The notes: generated by a model not told the origin, from the sequence alone. Counted from the stretch's first letter, positions 29,611 to 38,142 are shown. The stretch: DNA of 64,000 nt from DASPJR01 sp035628505 (GCA_035628505.1 DASPJR010000215.1:5058-69057); one strand, 5' to 3'. A program made the numbers and translations.

Positions 29611-32571
29611 ATGACGAGCGACAACGCCCGGGAAACACGCGCCATTGTCACCGGCATGGGGCTGGTCTGCTTCGCGCTTTTTGCCGGAGTCAGCCTTTAC
29701 ACCCATTCACCCTACGACGTGATGGACTACAGCGCGGCGCAGTCCCATGAAATCGAAAACAAGGCCGGACTCATCGGCGCCTGGCTCGCGCATCACGCCT
29801 TCTGTGTCTATGGCGTCGGCGCATGGGTCATCGCCGTTCTACTGCTCGTCTTTGGCGGCGTGATGTGCTCGCTGCGTTCCATGGAAGGCGCCTTCAGCAA
29901 GTCCATCGGCGCGGTGCTGCTCACGCTGCTGGTCTGCGCCTGGGCGGGAGCAATGGACGTAAAAGGCGCCGTTTCCGAGTCCTTCCCAGCAGGCCCCGGC
30001 GGATTGCTCGGTGGAACGGTGCTCGCGCCGCCGCTGGTGAGTTACTTCGGAAAAGTCGGCGTGTTCCTGATTCTCTCGGCCGCCAGCACGCTCTGCTGCC
30101 TGCTGATTGCTCCGAGCCTCACTGAATCGCTGCTGTCGATGGTTGGACGCGGCGTGGTTCAGGGGCTGCATGCGGGAGTTGATTATCTGCTGGGCAAGCA
30201 CGCGACGCCGGCGACGGCTCCGTTCACGCCGGCTGAACCGGCCCTGGCGGGTGCGTCGAGTTCGGGCGTCAGCGCACGGCGGCAGGCGATCCGTGACGAA
30301 AACGTTCAAGATATCGGTTCGGAAGTTTCGCGCGTCAACATGCTGCCCGCACCCGACACGCGCAAGATCCGCATCCCCTTTGGCGATCTGCCGGAGAAGG
30401 GCGAGAAATCAGCCGAGAAAATCGAAAAGGCCGAGAAGGGTGGGGGAGAGGTCACGCCGGCCAAGCGCGCTAAGGTGGCCGAAGCGCTGGACGAGATTGC
30501 CGCCGAGAAGCTGGCCAAGTCGCGCATTGATGTCGAAGAAGAGAAGCCGAAGGCCGAGAAGAAATCGAAGGCGGAGCTCGACGCGATCAGTGAAGCCGAC
30601 GAAGCCGAGCGCCGCAAGCAGGAAGCCGTGCGCCAGGCGGAGGCCGCCGAAGCCGAACGCCTGGAGCGCGAGAAACAGGCCAAAGAGCAGTTCCTCAAAG
30701 AGCAGAAAGAGGCCAAGGCTTTTGAGAAGCTCGAGAAGGAGCGCGCCGAAAAAGAAGCCAAGCTCGCCAAGCAGCAGGAGAAATTCCAGCAGGCGATGGC
30801 CGATGCCGCTGCTGCCGCAGCGAAAGCTAACGGTACCGCCGAGAAGACCGAAGAGGGCGAAGCCGAACCCGAAAAGCCGAAGCCGCAGCTTCCCGTCAAC
30901 TATGATCTGCCGAAGTTTGAACTGCTCTTTGAGAAAGATGAAGCACCGCCGCCTGACAGCCTGGGTTTGAAAGAACGCGGCGCGACGCTGATCCAGACGC
31001 TCTGGGATTTCAAGCTCGGCGCCAAGCTCGTTGGCATCCAGACCGGCCCGACGGTGAGCATGTACGAACTCGAGCTCGATCCGGGCATCAAGGTTCAGCG
31101 CGTGCTCAGCCTGCAGGATAATCTGGCGATGGCGATGAAAGCTGAGCACGGCGTGCGCATCATCGCGCCGATTCCGGGCAAGGCGACGATCGGGATTGAA
31201 ATCCCCAACAGCGAGAAGCACAAGATCTGCATGCGGCCGATCCTGGAATCACCGCAGTTCCGCGCCAAGGCCGGCACGCTGCCGCTCATTCTCGGCCGCG
31301 ACGCCGTCGGAAATCCGCTCTTCCCCGACCTGGCGACGATGCCGCATCTGCTCATCGCCGGTACGACCGGTTCCGGAAAGTCGGTCTGCTTGAACTCGAT
31401 CATCTTGAGCCTGATGATTCTCAAGAAGCCGCATGAAGTGAAGATGATCCTGGTCGATCCCAAGCAGGTTGAAATGACCGACTTCAAGGGCATTCCGCAT
31501 CTGCTCTGTCCCGTTGTCACCGACATGAAGCTCGCGTCGGGCGTGCTCACCTGGGCCGTGCAGAAGATGGAACAGCGCTACGAACGTATGAGCCGCGTGG
31601 CCGTCCGCAACATCGCGACGTTCAACAAGATGACCAGCGAAGAGCGCCTTGCGCGTTTGCCGGCCGACGTTCCGCCCGACGACTACATCGACCAGATGCC
31701 GTACATCGTGATCATCGTCGACGAATTCGCCGACCTGATGATGACGGCCGGCAAGGAAATCGAGCAGGCCATCGCGCGTCTGGCGCAGAAAGCGCGCGCC
31801 GCCGGCATTCACGTCATTCTCGCCACGCAGCGCCCGAGCGCCGATGTGGTCACCGGCCTGATCAAGACCAATTTGCCCTGCCGCATCTGCTTCCAGGTGA
31901 AGAGCAAGATCGACAGCCGCATCGTTCTCGATACCGGCGGCGCCGAGAAGCTCGCGGGCCACGGCGACATGCTCTATATCGGACCCGGCAACTCGAACCT
32001 GGTTCGCGCCAAGGGCGTCTTCACGGACGACAAAGAAATCAAGCCGATCGTGCAGTTCTGCAAAGACCAGGCCGAGCCCATCTACAGCGACGAGATCGAG
32101 AAAGTGGTCGCGCAGGCGGCGCAGGGCGAAGACGGCGAGCCCATCGAAGAGAACAACCGCCAGGCTATCGAGCTCGACGAGAAGTTCGACGAAGCCGTCG
32201 AAGTGTTCCTGGCCTGCGGACGCGCCTCCACGTCGCTGCTGCAGCGCCGCATGGGCCTGGGCTACACGCGCGCGGCGAAGCTGTGCGACCAGATGGAAGC
32301 GCGCGGCATCGTCGGTCCCGATCGCGGCGCGAAGGGCCGCGAGCTGCTTATCAGCCAGGAAGGCTGGGACAGCTTCAAGCGCGTGCGCGCGAATAACAAT
32401 GGATCAGCCTGGGGCCCGAAGGGCAGCAAAGACAACCCCGGCGCTCAGCCCGCTCCCGCGCCAGCCGCTGCAGCTGTCATGGAAGAGGAAGCCCCGAAGC
32501 CCGCGAACATCGTCGATCCGGAGCTGCTCAAGCAACTGCCCGACGAGAACACGCCGCGCGACGAGATCTGA
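29611..32571 (+). CDS. ftsK: DNA translocase FtsK/SpoIIIE
   Basis: A 986-residue membrane-anchored DNA pump that clears chromosome ends from the division septum. Residues 1-190 hold about four transmembrane segments. A long Lys/Glu/Ala-rich coiled-coil linker (about 260-420) follows. The motor has Walker A AGTTGSGKS (583-591) and Walker B IVDEFAD (Asp704). The C-terminal winged-helix gamma domain (about 860-925; ACGRASTSLLQRRMGLGYTRAAKL) would read orienting DNA motifs. The linker is shorter than in E. coli FtsK and closer to SpoIIIE. The ATG at 29611 has GGAGGG five bases upstream; ATG 29599, four codons earlier, also has a ribosome site and cannot be excluded. Confidence 0.95.
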   Translation: MTSDNARETRAIVTGMGLVCFALFAGVSLYTHSPYDVMDYSAAQSHEIENKAGLIGAWLAHHAFCVYGVGAWVIAVLLLVFGGVMCSLRSMEGAFSKSIGAVLLTLLVCAWAGAMDVKGAVSESFPAGPGGLLGGTVLAPPLVSYFGKVGVFLILSAASTLCCLLIAPSLTESLLSMVGRGVVQGLHAGVDYLLGKHATPATAPFTPAEPALAGASSSGVSARRQAIRDENVQDIGSEVSRVNMLPAPDTRKIRIPFGDLPEKGEKSAEKIEKAEKGGGEVTPAKRAKVAEALDEIAAEKLAKSRIDVEEEKPKAEKKSKAELDAISEADEAERRKQEAVRQAEAAEAERLEREKQAKEQFLKEQKEAKAFEKLEKERAEKEAKLAKQQEKFQQAMADAAAAAAKANGTAEKTEEGEAEPEKPKPQLPVNYDLPKFELLFEKDEAPPPDSLGLKERGATLIQTLWDFKLGAKLVGIQTGPTVSMYELELDPGIKVQRVLSLQDNLAMAMKAEHGVRIIAPIPGKATIGIEIPNSEKHKICMRPILESPQFRAKAGTLPLILGRDAVGNPLFPDLATMPHLLIAGTTGSGKSVCLNSIILSLMILKKPHEVKMILVDPKQVEMTDFKGIPHLLCPVVTDMKLASGVLTWAVQKMEQRYERMSRVAVRNIATFNKMTSEERLARLPADVPPDDYIDQMPYIVIIVDEFADLMMTAGKEIEQAIARLAQKARAAGIHVILATQRPSADVVTGLIKTNLPCRICFQVKSKIDSRIVLDTGGAEKLAGHGDMLYIGPGNSNLVRAKGVFTDDKEIKPIVQFCKDQAEPIYSDEIEKVVAQAAQGEDGEPIEENNRQAIELDEKFDEAVEVFLACGRASTSLLQRRMGLGYTRAAKLCDQMEARGIVGPDRGAKGRELLISQEGWDSFKRVRANNNGSAWGPKGSKDNPGAQPAPAPAAAAVMEEEAPKPANIVDPELLKQLPDENTPRDEI

Positions 32572-32600
32572 ACTCGCACCACAAGACTCAGTCTTTCAAT

Positions 32601-32634
32601 CGCCCCCCATTCGTAATGGGGGGCGTTCGTTTTC
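32601..32634 (+). terminator. Terminator after ftsK
   Basis: An 11-base perfect stem (CGCCCCCCATT with AATGGGGGGCG, loop CGT) ending in a T-rich tail, 29 bases beyond the ftsK stop. It marks the left border of the repeat island. Confidence 0.85.
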
Positions 32635-32646
32635 AATCCACCATTG

Positions 32647-33157
32647 CTGAGCTTGCCTGTTGTCTCATCCACTTTTCCTCGCCTTACACTAGAGGGTAGA
32701 TTTGTTGCATAACAGTTTGACTAAGTCGTGGCAGCCACAGGAGTAAAAAAATTGAAATGTTGCGCTTCGTGTTGCGCAACACACAAACCAAGGCGTGAAA
32801 ACACGTTGCAACTTCGAACTTTCAATATTTAGACAAGTAGCTGAAATGTTATATCCAGAGCGAACGGCACGCGTCACGCAAAGCTGCGAACGGATGGTTC
32901 CTAGTTCCCGGTGCTGTAGTCTAATATCTGGATGACCATCTGGGTTACTAGTTTCTGGCTCTGCATTTTGGTTTTGGCGAGACGGAGCACCGCCTGCGGT
33001 TTTGGGTTTCGGTACCGTCAGGCTGAAAGCCTGGGATATGAAAGCCCAGGGCAAAGCGAGCCGCGCGAGCGCCGCCCTGGGTCAGCGCACCTTTCGAGAT
33101 CCTGAGCCCTGACAGGGCGAAATAAAGAGTAGTCTCTGATTCAAAAGTTGAGTAAGA
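32647..33157. repeat. Direct repeat copy R1 (511 bases)
   Basis: R1 matches R2 (36227-36733) in the same orientation. Bases 32647-32890 align without gaps to 36227-36470 with about seven mismatches. A low-complexity centre differs, and 32979-33157 aligns to 36555-36733. The right half contains REP-like palindromes: CAGGCT-GAA-AGCCTG, CCCAGGGC...GCCCTGGG and CCCTG-A-CAGGG. A leftward open frame (about 120 codons) exists in both copies but has no recognisable domain or ribosome site, so I do not call it a gene. Confidence 0.93.
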
Positions 33158-33192
33158 TGTCCCCGGAACTTCCCAGAAGTAGGTCACTGTCC

Positions 33193-33399
33193 CTAGTTTC
33201 CGCCTCCCTGGTTTGAGTTAAATGATCCCTTCGACAACTCGGAGACAATCGCCTTTTCAATGCATAGAGATAGCCGCTCCGCGTCTATCCGGGCCACCCG
33301 CCCTTTTCAGAGAGTGCCACCCGCGATAAACGTTTTGTGGATGTCTAAACCCACGCTCAGCCCATTGAAACGCGCGCGAAGTGAATTAATCTTCTTCAT
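33193..33399 (-). pseudogene. IS110-family transposase, N-terminal remnant
   Basis: The ATG at 33399, with GGAGGAGG upstream, opens a frame reading MKKINSLRARFNGLSVGLDI then HKTFI. The SVGLDIHK segment is the start of the RuvC-like DEDD domain of IS110-type transposases. The frame hits TGA at codon 31 and continues in frame with RVARIDAERLSLCIEKAI to a TAG at 33193. The rest of the about 350-residue protein is missing. GGGTGGC REP-like units lie at the break, so a REP may have inserted. The family call rests on a short segment. Confidence 0.55.
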
Positions 33400-33457
33400 T
33401 GTTCCCTCCTCCTCTTGACCTTCGGACATGTGATTGCAGTCACTGAGCCCGTTATCG

Positions 33458-33946
33458 TCAATGGGGAGGGAACCTATTCACAACATCACTAAGCTCGATA
33501 TGCTTCAAATTTTCTACGAATTCTGTAAATGAGGCAAAAGGTAGTGGGACCTTATCAGGCGTATCTTCCACGGCGCCATACGGGTACCATAAACCAATAG
33601 CATACTTTTGTGGTTCCTTCATACTCATAATGACCTCCCAATCATCAAGGGTCACTGCGATACTCAGAAAATCCCTGAAACTGGGCACGTCGCTGACGAT
33701 ATTTTCATTTGCTAGAACTATCGAATAGATCGGCAATTTCGTTGAATCTGAAACACGGAGCCATTGCCTAATTTCCTGGCCAGTAGTCTTCAGTCTACAT
33801 CGTTTTGACCAAGCACCATTATGCACAAGCAAAAATTGCTTGTAATCGTCAGGAAGGACAACGCCAAGTCGCCCTTCCACAGCACGCAGGTCGGCAGAGG
33901 TAATTTTTGGCCCACGCTCCTCAAATATGATATCGTTAGCTTTCAT
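33458..33946 (-). CDS. SMI1/KNR4 (SUKH-1) family protein, orphan immunity-like
   Basis: A 162-residue SUKH domain protein. The N-terminal signature is ITSADLRAVEGRLGVVLPDDY followed by KQFLLVHNGA. The C-terminal one is GLWYPYGAVEDTPDKVPLPF followed by ASFTEFVENL. In bacteria such proteins mostly act as cytoplasmic antidotes to polymorphic or contact-dependent toxins. No toxin gene is adjacent; the nearest neighbours are transposase remnants and REP hairpins, so it looks like a cargo gene carried into the island. Its base composition is more AT-rich than flanking housekeeping genes, which supports acquisition. Confidence 0.85.
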   Translation of the reverse strand: MKANDIIFEERGPKITSADLRAVEGRLGVVLPDDYKQFLLVHNGAWSKRCRLKTTGQEIRQWLRVSDSTKLPIYSIVLANENIVSDVPSFRDFLSIAVTLDDWEVIMSMKEPQKYAIGLWYPYGAVEDTPDKVPLPFASFTEFVENLKHIELSDVVNRFPPH

Positions 33947-34298
33947 CGAACGTTCTCGTTAGTAAATATTCCATTTTGTTGAAGAAAGTCTAGAACCGCC
34001 CTTTCGCCAGACTACCCCATCGCGTCCCGAACAAGAATCATCTTGATCTCTCCTCTTGCGCGGGTGGGCACAGATACGACCGGATGGCACAGACGCGCAG
34101 CGGCGATCTGTGTCCCGCGGGCGGGTGGCATCCTTCTAGCGCTCCACATCAGCTTGCTTCCAATTCCGGAGTGGCGGGTGGCATTTGCTTGCACTCCGAT
34201 CGCGGCTTGCGTCCGTTCAAGGGTGCCACTGAGCTGCGGAGCAGATCAGTGCGATCGGCGGACGGATGCTTCCAAGCGCTACCGTGCTGGATCGTCCA
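33947..34298. repeat. Gap with dispersed GGGTGGCA REP-like units
   Basis: The 352 bases between the SUKH gene and the RAYT fragment contain GCGGGTGGCAT near 34122 and 34171 and GGGTGCCAC near 34226, each beside shared CAGCTTGCT/TTGCTTGC words. No credible gene is present. Similar words recur around 35369-35545 and 36132-36226. Confidence 0.6.
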
Positions 34299-34489
34299 CT
34301 AACCTTTCATCGAGTCGTCAACGCTCAACGATTGATTGTCGCGCTTGCCGAGCACCAGTCACGCGAAATTGGACCAGCGCCAGTCGGCTGCGGACTTCAC
34401 CAACCGCCGCTTCACTAGATTGTTGTGACAGTACTCCGCTTTCTCAATCGCCTTTTTCATCGACCAGATGTTGAGGTCGTGCGCGGCTG
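34299..34489 (-). pseudogene. RAYT (REP-associated tyrosine transposase) C-terminal fragment
   Basis: The minus strand encodes HDLNIWSMKKAIEKAEYCHN then NLVKRRLVKSAADWRWSNF, closely matching the C-terminal part of the RAYT relic at 35561-36131. An in-frame TGA (34361-34359) replaces the residue after SNFA, where the other copy has WLVQGK, and the frame ends at TAG 34299. The catalytic N-terminal domain is absent. A perfect GGTGGCAC hairpin abuts its 5' end, as expected for an element of this type. It is oriented opposite to the other copy. Confidence 0.8.
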
Positions 34490-34507
34490 GTGGCACTTTG
34501 TGCCACC
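34489..34507. repeat. Perfect REP-like hairpin
   Basis: GGTGGCAC (34489-34496), loop TTT, GTGCCACC (34500-34507). It abuts the RAYT fragment and shares its core with the other GGGTGGCA units of the island. Confidence 0.75.
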
Positions 34508-34620
34508 CGCGGGTCCGTTTTACGTTCCCTTATCGGGTGAAATGTCAAATGACGATGCTAAGATCGCAAGACAGAATGCAGAGAAACTTCAGAGTATTAG
34601 ACATTTGAGGGTGATGAAGC

Positions 34621-35352
34621 ATGTGGATATTCTTGGTAGTAGCAATCATTCTTTTTTCGAATGCAAATGCTCAGGATATTTTTAGCGGAGAGATGTCTGC
34701 AATAGGAAATGAGGCGATTCATTACGAACTGCTAAAGAAAAGGGTAGATCTTTGGCGCGGGGCCCCATTGTATCAAAGAATCGCTGCCGCCCAAGAAGCT
34801 GCTTCGTATTTGACTGATCTCAAAAGGATTCGCGAAACCGGAAACTTTCGAGGTAGAAGTGAACATGACCTTGAAATTGTCGCAGGTCGCGCAGCGCTTG
34901 TGATAACCGGACTAATCGGATTGACTTTGCCTTCAATAACTCGGGAATCTACCCAGGATGAAGTGAAAGCATTTCCTGGAATTGCTGCAGCGTACTGCGA
35001 TGGACTAATCAGGGGACTTGTTGAAACACGGCAAATGTTCGGCGCTGTTCTTTCAAGTGAGGTGAAAAAAAGGGTGTTAGAATTGAAGGAGGGGTATAAT
35101 GCTGCGCGACATAAGGATGCTTCTGAGGATGAACTAATCAAGGCTGTCGACTCGGCGTTGGGCTTTCTGGCTCTTCAGAATCCAATCGGATGTACTAAGG
35201 AAGAGATCGAAGCTTTTTTTGGACCACTTTCGGCAATCGACAAAGATAATTATAAGGTAAATGTTTTAACCAGGCTAGGTGGGATTTCTCTTTGTTTTAC
35301 CATCAAAGGTGATGTAGTGACAAAAGTATTACTTCAGAGCTCGGGAAAATGA
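34621..35352 (+). CDS. Secreted protein of unknown function within the island
   Basis: A 243-residue protein with a short signal peptide (MWIFLVVAIILFSNANAQ). The mature part is predicted largely helical (LYQRIAAAQEAASYLTDLKR; LSSEVKKRVLELKEGYNAAR). No family is recognised. Its sequence is noticeably richer in A and T than the flanking chromosome, and it sits between two transposase relics, so it is probably acquired cargo. ATG 34621 is preceded by GAGGGTGATGAAGC. Its intact frame among broken neighbours suggests recent arrival or selection. Confidence 0.7.
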   Translation: MWIFLVVAIILFSNANAQDIFSGEMSAIGNEAIHYELLKKRVDLWRGAPLYQRIAAAQEAASYLTDLKRIRETGNFRGRSEHDLEIVAGRAALVITGLIGLTLPSITRESTQDEVKAFPGIAAAYCDGLIRGLVETRQMFGAVLSSEVKKRVLELKEGYNAARHKDASEDELIKAVDSALGFLALQNPIGCTKEEIEAFFGPLSAIDKDNYKVNVLTRLGGISLCFTIKGDVVTKVLLQSSGK

Positions 35353-35365
35353 CGAAAAACTAGGG

Positions 35366-35545
35366 CAGTCAGGCGGGTGGCATTTGCTTGCGTTCCGATC
35401 ACGGCTTGCCTCCGTTCAGGGGTGCCATGTCTGAATAGGTTCCCGGGTCAAGGCGGGTGGCATCTTTCTGCCGCTCTTGCATCAGCTTGCTCCCGATTTT
35501 GGGTGCCACCCGTCTCGCCGTTGAGACGGGTGCGGGTTGGGTGTA
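35366..35545. repeat. Cluster of REP-like GGGTGGCA/TGCCACCC units upstream of RAYT
   Basis: GCGGGTGGCA occurs near 35370 and 35454 and GGGTGCCACCCG near 35500, followed by CCCGTCTC-GCCGTT-GAGACGGG. These flank the 5' side of the RAYT relic. Matching units follow its 3' end at 36132-36226 (CCCGTCCC...GGGACGGG, GGTGGCACCCG, GATGCCACCCGCC). Confidence 0.7.
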
Positions 35546-35560
35546 GCATCCTCAAGCGCT

Positions 35561-36131
35561 ATGGATCAACCCGTTCCGCATCGCAAGCGCAACAAGAAAT
35601 ACAATATCCCGGGGCACGCTCATTTTCTGACTTTTTCATGTTACCGCCGCATGGCGTTTCTCACCAACGACACGTTCCGCCGGTAGCTGGCAGACTCCAT
35701 CCGCGCAAAGTGTGACGAGTTTTACTACGCGTTGTGGGCGTATGTGTTCATGCCTGAGCACGTTCATCTGTTGCTCAAGCCGCGCCGTGAGATGTACGAA
35801 TCTGGCCAAATTCGAGCAGAGCTTTAAACTTTCTTTTTCGCGTAAGCTGATTGTTCAATTGTCGCGAGTGAATTCGCCCCTGCTGCAGTCGCTGCGCGTC
35901 AAGAACGGGTACCGCGTCTGGCAGGAGGGCGGTGGACACGATCTGAACATCTGGTCGATGAAGAAGGCGATTGAAAAAGCAGAGTACTGTCACGGAAATC
36001 CGGTGAAGCGGCGGCTGGTGAAATCAGCGGAGGAATGGCGCTGGTCGAGTTTCTGCTGGCTGGTGCAGGGGAAGCGCGAGGATGCGCCGCTACGCGTTGA
36101 TGTATGGGACGAAACTCTTCTGGAAGGCTGA
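35561..36131 (+). pseudogene. Degenerate RAYT transposase (Y1/TnpA-REP type)
   Basis: The frame starts MDQPVPHRKRNKKYNIPGHA then HFLTFSCYRR, the typical RAYT N-terminus. It is stopped by TAG at 35684-35686, and resumes as YALWAYVFMPEHVHLLLKPR, which carries the metal-binding HVH of HUH-like enzymes. It ends at TAA 35825-35827, then shifts to another frame giving KLSFSRKLIVQLSRV...HDLNIWSMKKAIEKAEYCHG down to TGA at 36131. One stop plus one frameshift disable it. REP-like units lie on both sides, as expected for the family. Confidence 0.9.
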
Positions 36132-36226
36132 GCGCCAACCCGCACCCGTCCCAACGGCGGGACGGGTGGCACCCGAAATTAACGAGCGCAAGCTGATGTG
36201 GGAGGTGGTAGAAAGATGCCACCCGC
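36132..36226. repeat. REP-like units on the 3' side of the RAYT relic
   Basis: CCCGTCCC-AACGGC-GGGACGGG hairpin, GGTGGCACCCG near 36167 and GATGCCACCCGCC near 36215 lead directly into repeat copy R2. Confidence 0.65.
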
Positions 36227-36733
36227 CTGAGCTTGCCTGTTGTCTCATCCACTTTTCCTCGCCTTACACTAGAGGGTAGATTTGTTGCATAACAGTTTGA
36301 CTAAGTCGTGGTAGCCACAGGAGTAAAAAAATTGAAATGTTGCGCTTCGTGTTGCGCAACACGCAAACCGAGGGGTGAAAATACGTTGCAACTTCGAACT
36401 TTCAATATTTAGACAAGTAGCTGAAATGTTATATCCAGTGCGAACGGCACGCGTCACGCAAAGCCGCGAAGACGCAAAGAACGGCGCCGACGCGTCCTTG
36501 GTTTCTCGTTTTTGTTTTTGGTTTCTAGTTCCGGTTTCGGTTTTGGTTTTTGGTGAGACGGAGCACCGCCGGGGGTTTTGGGTTTCGCTGCCCTTCAGGC
36601 TGAAAGCCTGAAATACGAAAGCCCAGGGCAAAGCGAGCCGCGCGAGCGCCGCCCTGGGTCAGCGCCCCTTTCGAGATCCTGAGCCCTGACAGGGCGAAAT
36701 AAAGAGTAGTCTCTGATTCAAAAGTTGAGTAAG
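36227..36733. repeat. Direct repeat copy R2 (507 bases)
   Basis: Partner of R1 in the same orientation, 3.58 kb away. The first 244 bases are about 97% identical by direct comparison. R1 and R2 bracket the SUKH gene, the secreted protein and all transposase relics. Homologous recombination between them could excise the block. Confidence 0.93.
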
Positions 36734-36805
36734 GTGACCCCTGCATGGGCGCAAGCCGCGAGTAGAGTGCAAGCTGATGCCACCCGCCAAGGAACTCGGA
36801 AAAAT

Positions 36806-36829
36806 GCCGCTCTTCGGAGCGGCTTTTTT
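36806..36829. terminator. UUCG-tetraloop terminator at the right border of the island
   Basis: GCCGCTC-TTCG-GAGCGGC is followed by six T on the plus strand and, on the minus strand, by ATTTTT, so it can work both ways. No gene ends immediately upstream, which suggests that the original gene it served was displaced by the repeat island. Confidence 0.8.
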
Positions 36830-36855
36830 GCCGGTCCAGCGTATACTTGTGCGGC

Positions 36856-38085
36856 GTGAAAACGAGAGCGTCTATAACAGGAACTGCACGGCGGATTCTC
36901 TGCGCCGTCTTCGTGCTGACTTCATGTGCGCTCAGCGCCGGCGAGATGCCGCAGATCAAAGAGCCGGATTGGGAGGCATGGAAAAACGCTGATCCTGCGG
37001 CAAAGAAGCGCGCGGCAGATGACCTCGCTGTTGTGCTGGCCAGCCGGCCGCAGGCGTCAGCCACGCAGGCTGAAAAAGAGCAGGTTGCAAAGAAACTGAA
37101 TGAGGCCTATGCGTCTCTTCAGAAAAATGCCGACGCGTCATACGCGGTCGCCGCGGAATTGCTGCGCAAAACCACCGACGATTGGGAGCGGCTGACGCTG
37201 GGGCTCTTGCTGGCCCCGGCCGCAAATGGTTCGACGTATCTGCACTGGGCGATGGCGAAATCGACAAGCCTTCCACCCAGTCTGTTTGAGCAGTTTTATT
37301 ACATCGCCCGTGGCCTGGCCAGGGAGCGCAAGCCTGAAGTTCTGCCTGCCATCACTCTGATGATGAAGGCCAGCGAGGGGCGACTCCGGCTGCCGTTTCT
37401 TTCGTGGCATATACCCTTCGAGGACTGTCTTTTTTACGTATTCGGCACATACGGTAAAGACGCTGTTCCTTACCTGCGGACGCTCCTGAACGATCCCTAT
37501 CCGGTTGTGCGCCGTAACGCGGCCATTCTGCTCGGCTATTTCTTCGATCGCGAATCGGTTGCGATACTTCGCTTTGCGCTGAAGTCGGATGATCTGATTG
37601 CAGGCGGAGCTGCGTTCGCGCTGGGCGAGATGGGAATCCAGGACGCAGCAAAGGACATGGTACCTTTACTGAAGCACCCCGATGCCCGCACGCGTTTCTT
37701 CGCGGCGTACGGTATTTATGAACTGAAGTATAAGGAGGCGCTGCCTGATTTAGTCGAAGCATCGCACGACGAGTCGGATACGGAGACCTTCCAGGAGATC
37801 ACGGAGACGATTAATTACTTAACTGAAAATCCTAAACCCGAGCCGGTGGTGAAAAAGCTTTCGCGTGAGGAACTTGATGCGGCGCTGGACGCTGCCGAGC
37901 GCTCCCGGGGAATGACGTTCGACGCCGATGTGCTGGTTGTGTCGTGCGAAGAGCGCGATATGCCCCGCATTGAGAAGCTGCTGCTTCTGCCGACGGAAAT
38001 GCCTTCAGATAAAGCGCATAAGAAGTTCAGGCAGTTGCGTGAACTCTATAAGAAGCTGCATCGCCGGCTGAGTGGTAAGCCTTAA
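36856..38085 (+). CDS. Exported HEAT-like repeat protein
   Basis: A 409-residue protein. A hydrophobic N-terminal segment ending in TSCALSAGE is a signal peptide, possibly a lipoprotein signal. The central part (about 190-310) has HEAT/PBS-lyase-like units (AVPYLRTLLNDPYPVVRRNA; AAFALGEMGIQDAAKDMVPL; KHPDARTRFFAAYGIYELKY). Such repeats form protein-binding solenoids; no catalytic site is visible. The start is set at GTG 36856; a TTG three codons before is possible, and neither has a ribosome site. A TATACT box at 36842-36847 would place transcription initiation at or next to the start codon, hinting at a leaderless message. A terminator follows. Confidence 0.78.
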   Translation: MKTRASITGTARRILCAVFVLTSCALSAGEMPQIKEPDWEAWKNADPAAKKRAADDLAVVLASRPQASATQAEKEQVAKKLNEAYASLQKNADASYAVAAELLRKTTDDWERLTLGLLLAPAANGSTYLHWAMAKSTSLPPSLFEQFYYIARGLARERKPEVLPAITLMMKASEGRLRLPFLSWHIPFEDCLFYVFGTYGKDAVPYLRTLLNDPYPVVRRNAAILLGYFFDRESVAILRFALKSDDLIAGGAAFALGEMGIQDAAKDMVPLLKHPDARTRFFAAYGIYELKYKEALPDLVEASHDESDTETFQEITETINYLTENPKPEPVVKKLSREELDAALDAAERSRGMTFDADVLVVSCEERDMPRIEKLLLLPTEMPSDKAHKKFRQLRELYKKLHRRLSGKP

Positions 38086-38114
38086 GCGCCAGCTGCCAGA
38101 CATATTTGCGCCAC

Positions 38115-38142
38115 GCCCGCCATCAGGCGGGCTTTTCTTTTT
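38115..38142 (+). terminator. Terminator after the HEAT protein gene
   Basis: GCCCGCC-ATCA-GGCGGGC followed by TTTTCTTTTT, 30 bases beyond the stop codon. Confidence 0.88.

Noticed and set aside
32689..33054. About 120-codon leftward frame present in both direct repeats (also 36269-36631)
   Set aside because: Although open in both copies, it lacks a ribosome site and any domain, is rich in residues produced by REP-like palindromes, and its central part differs by indels.
34359..34361. TGA in the RAYT fragment as another selenocysteine codon
   Set aside because: The homologous position is near a Trp/Cys in a transposase tail, the 5' half of the gene is missing, and no hairpin follows it.
32647..36733. 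CRISPR array or integron suggested by repeated short palindromes
   Set aside because: The repeats are irregularly spaced, inverted as well as direct, and tied to RAYT relics; no cas, integrase or attC structure is present.
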